Shown: piece by piece, positions 34,709 through 42,007 of the stretch
Layout of the letters: each line of letters begins with the position of its first letter
Numbering within the stretch: the first letter of the stretch is position 1
From: an uncultured Flavobacteriales bacterium
GTDB lineage: Bacteria; Bacteroidota; Bacteroidia; CAIKAF01
Assembly (NCBI GenBank): GCA_903837495.1
Contig: CAILUT010000056.1
Location: forward strand, 62,001-126,000
DNA length: 64,000 nucleotides
Reading direction: 5' to 3'
The notes under the pieces: model-generated
Told to the model about the DNA's origin: nothing
Database searches by the model: none
The model's input: only the letters and a program-made list of their open reading frames with translations
Translations under genes and position numbers: made by a program

Positions 34709-34978
34709 TTCAGCTGTAGGGCTGTCTTTCTTTAGCACCGACGCCCTTAATCTCACACCACAGCGGGGCGCAGCCCAGGGAACGTTAAATACCCCCCAAC
34801 GTTACACCTTCCAAACGCCAATTGTTTCGGGGTGGCGGGAAACGAGAAACCCCGGCAGAACAAAGAAAACCCGCGGCCGCTCTGCGTTTGCTGTGGCAAC
34901 AAAAGCATTGCGGCAAAAAGAAACTCCTGCAGGCCATCCCCATTTTCACTTTCCTAAGATTCTCTCAAATTTGCTTTG
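34709..34978. other. 270-bp gene-free stretch after terC
   Basis: No gene is visible. It contains an inverted repeat CGGGGT/ACCCCG near 34829-34855 without a T-run and two AACGTT palindromes (about 34781 and 34799). It does not contain the core of the five structured repeats. Confidence 0.35.
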
Positions 34979-34986
34979 TATTTTTG
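34979..34986 (+). promoter_or_regulatory. -7 box for the BadF-type kinase gene
   Basis: TATTTTTG matches TAnnTTTG and ends 4 nt before ATG 34991, placing the start codon at about +1. It also decides the start: the TTG at 34976 precedes the promoter. Confidence 0.6.
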
Positions 34987-34990
34987 TGCC

Positions 34991-35836
34991 ATGATTGCAT
35001 GGATAGCCGATGCCGGAGGCACAAAAACAAGTTGGTTAAGCCAAACTGGAGAATGGTTCGAGGGGCCGGGCATCAATCCCAATACATTGACCGAAGCGGA
35101 GATTTCGCAAAGGGTTCCCATGCAGGTGCAAGAATCGGCCAGCATCCTGCATTTTTATGGTGCGGGTTGCAGTTCGAGTTCCAGCACGATGCGGGTAAAC
35201 AAGGCCGTGCGAAAAGCCATTCCCAAGCTTCAAACCCTTGAAATCAATCACGATATTTTAGGTGCATGCCGGGCATTGTGCGGCTCAAATCCAGGCATTG
35301 CTGCCATATTGGGCACGGGGTCCAACAGCGCTTTGTACAACGGACAGCACATCGAACAAACCGTGGCCAGTCCTGGGCATCTTTTTGCCGACGAAGGCGG
35401 AGGAACTTGGCTGGGAAAACGCTTGCTTTTGGCTTATTTTCGTGGAGATTTCTCGGCAGGTTTGCAAGATCGGTGGAACGATACCTATCCGGAATGGAAC
35501 GCCGATGCCCTAATTCGATATGCCTACAGTTCAGAAGCCAAACCCGCTTGGTTTGCCTCTTTTGTCCCGTTTTTGCACAAGCAGCTCCTCGATTTTCCAG
35601 AAGTGAAAGGCTGGATTATGCAAGGCTTTTTCGCATTTATAGAGCAACACCTTAAGCGGTATCCCAGAATCATTGCCCATCCCGTTCATGCAACCGGTTC
35701 GGTTGGATTTTATTTTCAGGATTTGCTAAAAGAAGCCCTGATTCAACATGGATTTGAATTGGGAAGGGTTGCACGCCGACCCATTGAAGGATTGGCTCAT
35801 TACCATGGTTTTTCTGTTCCCACCACCCATGCCTGA
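34991..35836 (+). CDS. BadF/BadG family ATPase, N-acetylglucosamine kinase-like
   Basis: A 281-residue ASKHA-fold sugar kinase-like protein. WIADAGGTKTSW (residues 4-15) is the phosphate-1 loop, AAILGTGSNSALY the second phosphate loop, and SPGHLFADEGGGTWLGKRLL a family signature. It probably phosphorylates an amino sugar such as N-acetylglucosamine from cell-wall recycling. The stop overlaps the ppx start by 8 nt (ATGCCTGA), so the two genes are coupled. Confidence 0.85.
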   Translation: MIAWIADAGGTKTSWLSQTGEWFEGPGINPNTLTEAEISQRVPMQVQESASILHFYGAGCSSSSSTMRVNKAVRKAIPKLQTLEINHDILGACRALCGSNPGIAAILGTGSNSALYNGQHIEQTVASPGHLFADEGGGTWLGKRLLLAYFRGDFSAGLQDRWNDTYPEWNADALIRYAYSSEAKPAWFASFVPFLHKQLLDFPEVKGWIMQGFFAFIEQHLKRYPRIIAHPVHATGSVGFYFQDLLKEALIQHGFELGRVARRPIEGLAHYHGFSVPTTHA

Positions 35837-36758
35837 GTTTCCGCTGACCTTTGCCGCTATCGATATTGGCTCAAATGCCGTTCGACTTCTGTTCAACCAC
35901 GTTTACCTAAATCCGCAAAATCAACCCGTTTTTAAAAAGGTGGCGCTTACCCGAGTTCCCGTTCGTTTGGGTGCCGATGTGTTTGGGAATGGGTTTGTTA
36001 GCCCCCGCAACGAAGAACGCTTGCTCCAAACCATGCAGGCCTTTAAAAGCCTAATGCTGGTGCACGGAGTAAACGATTGGATGGGTGCCGCTACCTCAGC
36101 CATGCGCGAAGCCCAGAATGGCCCCAATATCCTAGATCGCATTTATAGGGAAACAGGCCTTAACATCGATGTGATTGATGGAAGCACCGAGGCCGATTTG
36201 ATTTTTAAAAACGATGTGGCCGGTCAGTTGATTCCCGGTAAACCGTATTTGTACATCGATATTGGCGGCGGAAGCACCGAACTTACCTTGTTTTTTGAAG
36301 GCGAAAAACACCTTGCCCATTCTTTTCCCATTGGAACCGTTCGAGCCTTAAGCGGAAAGATACTGCCCGAAACCTGGACAGAACTTAAAGAAATTTGCCT
36401 TGGTATAAAGAATTCCTTCCCCGAGTTAAGCGGAATCGGTTCGGGCGGAAACGTGGTTAAATTGTTTGCACTGGCCGAGGTTCCCGCCGGAAGGCCATTA
36501 ACTACCGACAAGACCAAGGGCGTTTTAAAACGGCTTCAAGCCCTCTCGTTCGACGACCGCATTCGGCATTTAAACCTAAATCCCGACCGGGCCGACGTAA
36601 TTTTGCCCGCAACCGAAATCCTACTCTTTATTTGCCGCCATGCCGGCATCCGACGCCTCTGGGTTCCGCAGGTGGGGTTGTCGGATGGAATCGTTCATCA
36701 TTTGTATGAACGCTGGCTAAATTCAAATCCCCACCATGGGCCCATGCAGATTTCATAA
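35829..36758 (+). CDS. Ppx/GppA family phosphatase (exopolyphosphatase-like)
   Basis: A 309-residue protein of the exopolyphosphatase / pppGpp phosphatase family. It has FAAIDIGSNAVRLLF (residues 7-21), the YIDIGGGSTELTLF phosphate loop and GIGSGGNVVKLF. It has only the two ASKHA domains and lacks the C-terminal HD-like domain of longer E. coli-type Ppx. An in-frame ATG at 35748 lies inside the kinase gene and is rejected, since the family begins near MPEFPLTFAAID. Confidence 0.88.
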   Translation: MPEFPLTFAAIDIGSNAVRLLFNHVYLNPQNQPVFKKVALTRVPVRLGADVFGNGFVSPRNEERLLQTMQAFKSLMLVHGVNDWMGAATSAMREAQNGPNILDRIYRETGLNIDVIDGSTEADLIFKNDVAGQLIPGKPYLYIDIGGGSTELTLFFEGEKHLAHSFPIGTVRALSGKILPETWTELKEICLGIKNSFPELSGIGSGGNVVKLFALAEVPAGRPLTTDKTKGVLKRLQALSFDDRIRHLNLNPDRADVILPATEILLFICRHAGIRRLWVPQVGLSDGIVHHLYERWLNSNPHHGPMQIS

Positions 36759-36770
36759 GGAACGTGGCCT

Positions 36771-37544
36771 ATGAGTAACCTACCTATCCTTGTGGTTATT
36801 CCAGCCCGCCTAAACTCAAGCCGGCTGCCCAGAAAAATGCTGGCCGATATCCATGGAAAACCTATGCTGCAATGGGTGTATGAAGCCTGCCAAAATGCAG
36901 GCCCAGGATTTCAGGTGCAAATTGCTGTTGATTCCCCTGAATTATTAGAGGCCTGCGCCGCATTCGGAGCATCTGCCATGCTAACCTCCGATGCACATGA
37001 ATCCGGCAGCTCCCGCTGTTTAGAAGTTTGGCAGCACCTCCAAAACCAAGGCCTGCAATTTCAGGGCCTGATCAATGTGCAAGGCGATGAACCTTTTTTA
37101 GATCCGAGTTTGCTGCAGTCAATGGCTGCTTTTTTACAAACAGAAAAGAAATCCATCGTTACGGCCGCTAGCCCAATATCAAACCCTGAAGAAATTAAAG
37201 CCCCCAATTGTGTTAAGGTTGGATTCTCTGAAATGGACCAGAGCGCAACCTATTTTAGCCGTATTGCCCCTAAGCAGAATGCCGATTCCTTCAATTCAAA
37301 CCATGTTCAAACCGATGTTTTTTTTAAACACCTAGGCATTTATGGATTCCCGGCTAGTTTGCCTTTGCCCAATGTTTTAGGTGCGTCTAGTCCCAATTCC
37401 CGCCGAGAACGGCTCGAACAATTGGCTTGGTTGGATTCCGGTTTGCCCATTCATGTCCTTACCGTTGCACCCACCTTCGGCGGAGTTGACTCAGCCGAGG
37501 ACCTAGAACGCGCTAGGGCGTATGCAGGCAGAGCTCGCTTTTAA
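36771..37544 (+). CDS. kdsB: 3-deoxy-manno-octulosonate cytidylyltransferase
   Basis: Activates Kdo with CTP for lipopolysaccharide core synthesis. The CTP-binding VVIPARLNSSRLPRKMLADIHGKPMLQWV and the LINVQGDEPFLDPSLL motif are intact, as is KHLGIYGF in the C-terminal half. The usual SRxPIP element reads YFSRIAPK here, and LEQLR reads LEQLAW, which are small departures. Length 257 is normal. It follows ppx by 12 bp in the same operon. A tandem repeat array begins 13 bp after the stop. Confidence 0.93.
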   Translation: MSNLPILVVIPARLNSSRLPRKMLADIHGKPMLQWVYEACQNAGPGFQVQIAVDSPELLEACAAFGASAMLTSDAHESGSSRCLEVWQHLQNQGLQFQGLINVQGDEPFLDPSLLQSMAAFLQTEKKSIVTAASPISNPEEIKAPNCVKVGFSEMDQSATYFSRIAPKQNADSFNSNHVQTDVFFKHLGIYGFPASLPLPNVLGASSPNSRRERLEQLAWLDSGLPIHVLTVAPTFGGVDSAEDLERARAYAGRARF

Positions 37545-37556
37545 CCCCTACTCCTA

Positions 37557-38195
37557 AATTTTTTTAAGGTCAGATTCTCCTCTTAGGCCTTGAGTTTAGC
37601 CACGAATGCACGAATAATTGCCCATTCCTGGCTAATTATTCAATTCAATTTTTTAAGGTCAGATTCTCCACTTAGGCCTTGAGTTTAGCCACGAATGCAC
37701 GAATAATTGCCCATTCCTGGCTAATTATTCAATTCAATTTTTTAAGGTCAGATTCTCCGCATAGGCCTTGAGTTTAGCCACGAATGCACGAATAATTGAC
37801 CTTTCCTGGCTAATTTCCAATTCATTTTTCCAGATTCGCATTCTCCCCCTAGCCCTTGCTTCTCGCCCCTAATCCAAAACATTCGTGCATTCGTGGCTAA
37901 TTTCCAATTCATTTTTCCAGATTCACATTCTCCCCCTAGCCCTTGCTTCTCGCCCCGAATCCAAAAACATTCGTGCATTCGTGGCTAATTTCCAATTCAT
38001 TTTTCAGATTCACATTCTCCCCCTAATCCTTGCTTCTCGCCCCGAATCCAAAACATTCGTGCATTCGTGGCTAATTTCCAATTCATTTTTCCTGATTCAC
38101 ATTCTCCCCCTAATCCTTGGTTCTCGCCCCGAACCCAAAAACATTCCTGGCTAATTTCCAATTCATTTTTCCAGATTCACATTCTCCCCCTAGTC
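37557..38195 (+). repeat. Eight-unit tandem array, about 640 bp
   Basis: Three near-identical 89-bp units (anchor aaggtc at 37566, 37655, 37744) are followed by five related units of 80-87 bp (anchor cagatt or ctgatt at 37831, 37918, 38005, 38092, 38172). The first type carries AGCCACGAATGCACGAAT followed by a short inverted partner ATTCCTGGCT. The second type carries the reverse complement ATTCGTGCATTCGTGGCT in full. The array fills the convergent gap between kdsB and the GT39-like gene. Confidence 0.9.
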
Positions 38196-38201
38196 CTCCA
38201 A

Positions 38202-40016
38202 TCAAGGCCTTACCCAATCCACCTTTTTAAAAGGGGCATCCATAATTCTATTTCCTGGCCAGCATTCCACCGAAATTTCTAGGCTTTCTACCTGGGCCGA
38301 ATCGGGAGCCCAGGCATATCCCATCCATTCCCCAAACCTCCCCATGTTATCGATGTCTTGCAACAGCACCGCGCTGGCATACCACAGCGTGTCGCCCCTT
38401 TGCTTCAACGGCATTGCACTTCTCCACATGACCCGTTCCTCGCCCCTGCGAATTTCGCTCACCCAACGCGGGGGATTTCCCCTTTCCGCAATCAGTTTGA
38501 CTTCCTGGTATAGCCAGTCGGACTCATGCCCGATTAGGCTGTCTAATTTTATTTTGACTCCCTCAAAAAACACCCTTTTTTCTCCTACTTCAAAGTTCCA
38601 CCTGCCCTTGAAATAGGGCTGAACCGACCTGTTGCTTTTCTCTTTTTTGAATTCCCATATCATGCCCCCCGTAAAATCAACCCGTTGTTGCACTTCAGGA
38701 AAATGGAATTTTAGAGCAGCCCATACATCGGGATTGGTTTCTCGAACCTGACCCAGCACCGCCCCTTGCATGTTTGGCTGCGATTCAAAATCCGGCAAAC
38801 TGTCGGGATGGTTTAGGCTGGGCGCCAGCTGCAAAGGCCCTTTTAGGGGGCCATGAACATACCACTGCCAGCGTTCGGGAGCAACATCGCAAATATAATA
38901 GGTTCTAGGCTTATTGTGTTCGGCCATCCACAAAGGAATGCCCTTAAAGGGCTCCTTGCTTTGCATGTAGGGATGCCGGCGAATCCCCAATAAACTTCCC
39001 ACCATCAAAATCAGCATGAATGCCAAGGCACCGGCACTCCACAGCTTTGGCAATCGGTCAATGCCTGAACTCAAAAACAAGAGGAAAAAGGGCAACGAAA
39101 AATGCAGGGTCGAAAACTGCAAAACCGGATTCCGCAGCACCGAATAGGCAAAGGCAATGAAAGCCGGAACAACAAACCAAATTAATCCGGTAAACCAGGC
39201 CTGTTTTCGCAGTGCCAGCACAAAAAGCAGCCCTGCCGACAAGTACAGTGGAACATAATAATGAAACAGGTACGCCAAAAAAGTTAGGAAAAAATCTGGC
39301 CGAGGTTTTCCCAGCCAACCTTGTTCTCCGCCCACTCCGCCCAACCGTACCTGTTCCAACCACAGCGGCATGGCCGGCAAAAAAAGCAAAAGGCCCAAGA
39401 AAGCAGCTCCCAGCCATTCCCAGCGCAAAGCCCGCCGAAACGTCAAAAACCCAGTTAGCCAAACAATGCCCGCAGCCAGCGCCGCAAGGTGGTGGATGTA
39501 TGCCGCTAAAGCCAGCAAAATCCCCTGCAAAACCATGCGTTTCCACGAAAACGCTGCCGCACTTTTCCCTTTCAAATAAACCAAGCTTAAGCCCAAGAGC
39601 ACGCTGCTTCCTGGGGCATACATGCGTGCCAATTGCCCATAAAACACCGGAAATTGAAGGGCCGACATAAACAAGGCGGCCAGATCGGCGGCCCGCCCCA
39701 TTCCCAAGCGCCGCCCCAGCAACCAGGTTAGAAATACATTCAGCAAGCTAAAACCAACAAAGGGCAGTTTGACCCACCAGGCCTGGTCGGTAAAAACTCG
39801 ATTCCAGAAGTACAAAAACACCTGTATTCCGGGCGGGTGTACATCGGTTTTCAATCCCTTTTCCACCAACTCGTTCCAGCTGCCATAATGGGTTCGGAGC
39901 AGGGCACTCAGGTCGTCGCCCACCAGCACCATGCCGCCGGGAACGTAAACCCGAAGAACCAGCCCCAACCCCAGCAAAGCAATCAAGGCTCCGTACATTG
40001 CAAACCATCGGCGCAT
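38202..40016 (-). CDS. GT39/ArnT-like multispanning glycosyltransferase, second copy
   Basis: A 604-residue membrane protein with about ten helices in residues 5-360. The acidic first loop GMVLVGDDLSALLRTHYGSW and DVHPPGIQVFLYFW are the DD...HPP motif region of PMT/ArnT-type transferases. A soluble C-terminal part (about 385-600) follows. The architecture resembles the protein at 11221-13197. It probably transfers a sugar from a polyprenyl carrier in the periplasm. The acceptor is unknown. Confidence 0.78.
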   Translation of the reverse strand: MRRWFAMYGALIALLGLGLVLRVYVPGGMVLVGDDLSALLRTHYGSWNELVEKGLKTDVHPPGIQVFLYFWNRVFTDQAWWVKLPFVGFSLLNVFLTWLLGRRLGMGRAADLAALFMSALQFPVFYGQLARMYAPGSSVLLGLSLVYLKGKSAAAFSWKRMVLQGILLALAAYIHHLAALAAGIVWLTGFLTFRRALRWEWLGAAFLGLLLFLPAMPLWLEQVRLGGVGGEQGWLGKPRPDFFLTFLAYLFHYYVPLYLSAGLLFVLALRKQAWFTGLIWFVVPAFIAFAYSVLRNPVLQFSTLHFSLPFFLLFLSSGIDRLPKLWSAGALAFMLILMVGSLLGIRRHPYMQSKEPFKGIPLWMAEHNKPRTYYICDVAPERWQWYVHGPLKGPLQLAPSLNHPDSLPDFESQPNMQGAVLGQVRETNPDVWAALKFHFPEVQQRVDFTGGMIWEFKKEKSNRSVQPYFKGRWNFEVGEKRVFFEGVKIKLDSLIGHESDWLYQEVKLIAERGNPPRWVSEIRRGEERVMWRSAMPLKQRGDTLWYASAVLLQDIDNMGRFGEWMGYAWAPDSAQVESLEISVECWPGNRIMDAPFKKVDWVRP

Positions 40017-40163
40017 GGTCCAAAGCTACTGCATTTGATTCAACTTAGGCTTGGCCAACCCGGCACAAGTTCATAAAAAAATGCAGCTTTTTGCCTACAA
40101 TTGGGCCAAAATTCCACCCACATCGCCGGGCAATTTCGTACCTTCGTTGGCAAATTTGAACAC

Positions 40164-41057
40164 ATGCTTAAGAACGTTTCAGTTATTGGCGCAGGCACCA
40201 TGGGCAATGGAATTGCCCACGTTTTTGCCATGCACGGTCATCAGGTTACCCTTGTCGATGTTTCAGAACAGGCCTTGGAAAAGGCGCTGTTAACCATTGA
40301 AAAGAACCTAGACCGCATGCTGTCTAAAGGCAGCATTACCGAAGCCGATAAGGCTGAAACCCTGTCAAGCATTCAAACCAACACCTCGCTTGCCGCCGGC
40401 GTTGGCTCGGCCGATTTGGTGGTTGAAGCCGCCACCGAGCGGGTGGATTTAAAGCTCGAAATTTTCAAAACCCTGGACCAGCATGCTCCTGAGCATGCCA
40501 TTTTGGCCTCCAATACTTCGTCCATTTCCATTACCAAAATAGCATCGGTAACCAACCGGCCCAACCGCGTTATTGGCATGCATTTCATGAATCCGGTGCC
40601 GGTTATGAAGCTGGTTGAAATCATCAACGGCTACAGCACCGAGCCCCGGGTAACGGAACAAATTGTGCAGTTGAGTCGAGATTTAACCAAAGTGCCCGTG
40701 GTGGTCAACGATTATCCGGGCTTCGTGGCAAACCGCATTTTAATGCCCATGATCAACGAGGCGATTGAAACGTATTTCGAGGGCGAAGCGGGGGTTGAAG
40801 AAATCGATACGGTGATGAAGTTGGGCATGGCGCATCCCATGGGTCCATTGCAACTTGCTGATTTTATTGGACTTGACGTTTGTTTAAGCATTTTGCAGGT
40901 GCTGCACGCTGGCTACGGCCGCCCCAAGTACGCGCCCAGTCCGCTGCTGGTCAACATGGTGCAAGCGGGCAAGCTTGGCGTCAAATCGGGCGAAGGTTTT
41001 TACCTGTACACGCCCGGCAGCAAGGACCTGGTGGTGTCGCCCAGGTTGCTGCGATAA
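40164..41057 (+). CDS. 3-hydroxyacyl-CoA dehydrogenase (3-hydroxybutyryl-CoA type)
   Basis: A 297-residue single-function NAD enzyme of the Hbd/PaaH type. It has the dinucleotide fold VSVIGAGTMGNGIAHVFA, the catalytic region SNTSSISITKIA, GMHFMNPVPVMKLVEI with the catalytic His, and the C-terminal domain VVVNDYPGFVANRILMPMINEA. It oxidises 3-hydroxyacyl-CoA in beta-oxidation or works in reverse in butanoate pathways. ATG 40164 fits the family N-terminus; the frame upstream to 40101 does not. Confidence 0.94.
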   Translation: MLKNVSVIGAGTMGNGIAHVFAMHGHQVTLVDVSEQALEKALLTIEKNLDRMLSKGSITEADKAETLSSIQTNTSLAAGVGSADLVVEAATERVDLKLEIFKTLDQHAPEHAILASNTSSISITKIASVTNRPNRVIGMHFMNPVPVMKLVEIINGYSTEPRVTEQIVQLSRDLTKVPVVVNDYPGFVANRILMPMINEAIETYFEGEAGVEEIDTVMKLGMAHPMGPLQLADFIGLDVCLSILQVLHAGYGRPKYAPSPLLVNMVQAGKLGVKSGEGFYLYTPGSKDLVVSPRLLR

Positions 41058-41082
41058 GGCTGTTTTTTTGGTTTTTTTTAGG

Positions 41083-41223
41083 GCGGCAGCCGGGCTTTCC
41101 GGGCAAGTACGCGGTTCGGTACGGGGGGCTGTCGGCACGGCAGTAGCTCCTAAAGTCGCTCTGCCGTGCCAGCAGCCCCAGCCGTACCGAACCTTGCGCG
41201 CTTGCCTCGTCAATCCCTGCCGC
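41083..41223 (+). repeat. Structured 141-bp intergenic repeat, copy R4
   Basis: The terminal stem is GCGGCAG (41083-41089) with CTGCCGC (41217-41223), perfect. Arms pair GGTTCGGTACGG with CCGTACCGAACC (12 bp) and GGCACGGCAG with CTGCCGTGCC (10 bp), both perfect and unlike the arms of other copies. The core is at 41146-41159. It lies between the convergent dehydrogenase and smpB genes; the rest of that 297-bp gap holds only a weak smpB terminator. Confidence 0.88.
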
Positions 41224-41336
41224 TGCATACTAAAGCCGGCGTACTAAACCGTTGTGTGCTTAATCCGTTTGCCTTAGGGTGGAAGTCTAAAAAGGGGCAA
41301 ATTGCTTGTTGGAAAAACCGATGAATTAAAAGACGC

Positions 41337-41355
41337 AAAAACAAGCTTTGTTTTT
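41337..41355 (-). terminator. Weak AT-rich terminator after smpB
   Basis: AAAACAA-gct-TTGTTTT forms an inverted repeat immediately after the smpB stop, followed on the minus strand by a T-run. The stem is AT-rich, so support is moderate. Confidence 0.4.
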
Positions 41356-41810
41356 TATCCCCCCTTCCGAACCCGGTCCAAATCCCGTTGAACGTCTTTT
41401 TCTTTAAGGCTGTTTCGTTTGTCGTACATTTTTTTGCCTTTGGCCAGGCCAATTTGGAGTTTGGCCAGTCCTTTTTCGTTCAGGAATAGTTTTAGGGGTA
41501 TAATGGTTAGGCCTTTTTCTTTGACCTTATGTTCCCATTTGTTGATTTCTTTTCGGTTCAACAGCAATTTGCGTTGCCTTCTGGGGCTGTGGTTGGCATA
41601 GGTTCCCAGGCTGTATTCTGGAATAAAGAGGTTGCGCACAAATGCTTCACCCTCAGCAATGGCACAAAAGGCTTCGTTCAAGCTGCCTTTGCCTTCGCGA
41701 AGGGCTTTTATTTCGGTGCCGGTTAACACCATGCCTGCCAGCAGTTCCTCTAAAATTTCGTATTCAAAATAGGCCCGCTTGTTGCGAATGTTCACCGGAT
41801 TAAACCCCAT
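41355..41810 (-). CDS. smpB: SsrA-binding protein SmpB
   Basis: A 151-residue tmRNA partner for ribosome rescue. It has [60 protein letters not shown], the [27 protein letters not shown] block and a basic tail. The start is ATG 41810, not the upstream in-frame ATG at 41825, because a -7 box (41822-41815) ends 4 nt before 41810. Structured repeats R4 and R5 flank the gene in opposite orientations. Confidence 0.96.
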   Translation of the reverse strand: MGFNPVNIRNKRAYFEYEILEELLAGMVLTGTEIKALREGKGSLNEAFCAIAEGEAFVRNLFIPEYSLGTYANHSPRRQRKLLLNRKEINKWEHKVKEKGLTIIPLKLFLNEKGLAKLQIGLAKGKKMYDKRNSLKEKDVQRDLDRVRKGG

Positions 41811-41814
41811 GCCA

Positions 41815-41822
41815 CAAAAATA
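41815..41822 (-). promoter_or_regulatory. -7 box for smpB
   Basis: TATTTTTG on the minus strand ends 4 nt before the smpB ATG, the same sequence and spacing as at the BadF-type kinase gene. A leaderless transcript is expected. Confidence 0.6.
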
Positions 41823-41864
41823 CAACTAATTCAGGCATGCTGCATCTTCTTTGATGCGGCCTGC

Positions 41865-42006
41865 GGGCGGGATTGAACCGGGTTGCCCGCAAGGCCGAAA
41901 GGGTATGGGCCCGCGAGCGGCGCAGGCGACTTTAGGAGCCCGCGCAACGCCGCTGGGACCAACCCTTTTGGACGCGGACAACCGGTGAAAGCCCGAATAC
42001 CCGCCC
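41865..42006 (-). repeat. Structured 142-bp intergenic repeat, copy R5 (inverted orientation)
   Basis: Read on the minus strand: GGGCGGG (42006-42000) pairs with CCCGCCC (41871-41865), CCGGTTG with CAACCCGG, AAAGGGT with ACCCTTT, and GCGGCG with CGCCGC. The core is at 41939-41926. Its 5' stem starts one base after the stop codon of the minus-strand sugar transferase gene (stop at 42010-42008), so it could form the 3' end of that mRNA. Confidence 0.88.
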
Positions 42007-42007
42007 C

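Noticed and set aside
34709-34978. Sixth copy of the structured repeat
   Set aside because: It is G+C-rich with a small hairpin, but it lacks the TCCTAAAGTCG core and the 7-bp terminal stems.
37885-38154. Open frame with repeated peptide (SWLISNSFF... units)
   Set aside because: It exists only because the 87-bp repeat is a multiple of three without stops. The peptide has no natural protein character.
37557-38195. CRISPR array
   Set aside because: Units are 80-89 bp and near-identical along their whole length. There are no unique spacers between short fixed repeats and no cas genes nearby.
41865-42006. tRNA gene suggested by a T-arm-like motif and 7-bp terminal stem
   Set aside because: There is no anticodon arm, D-arm or CCA, the length is 142 nt, and the internal arms vary between copies.
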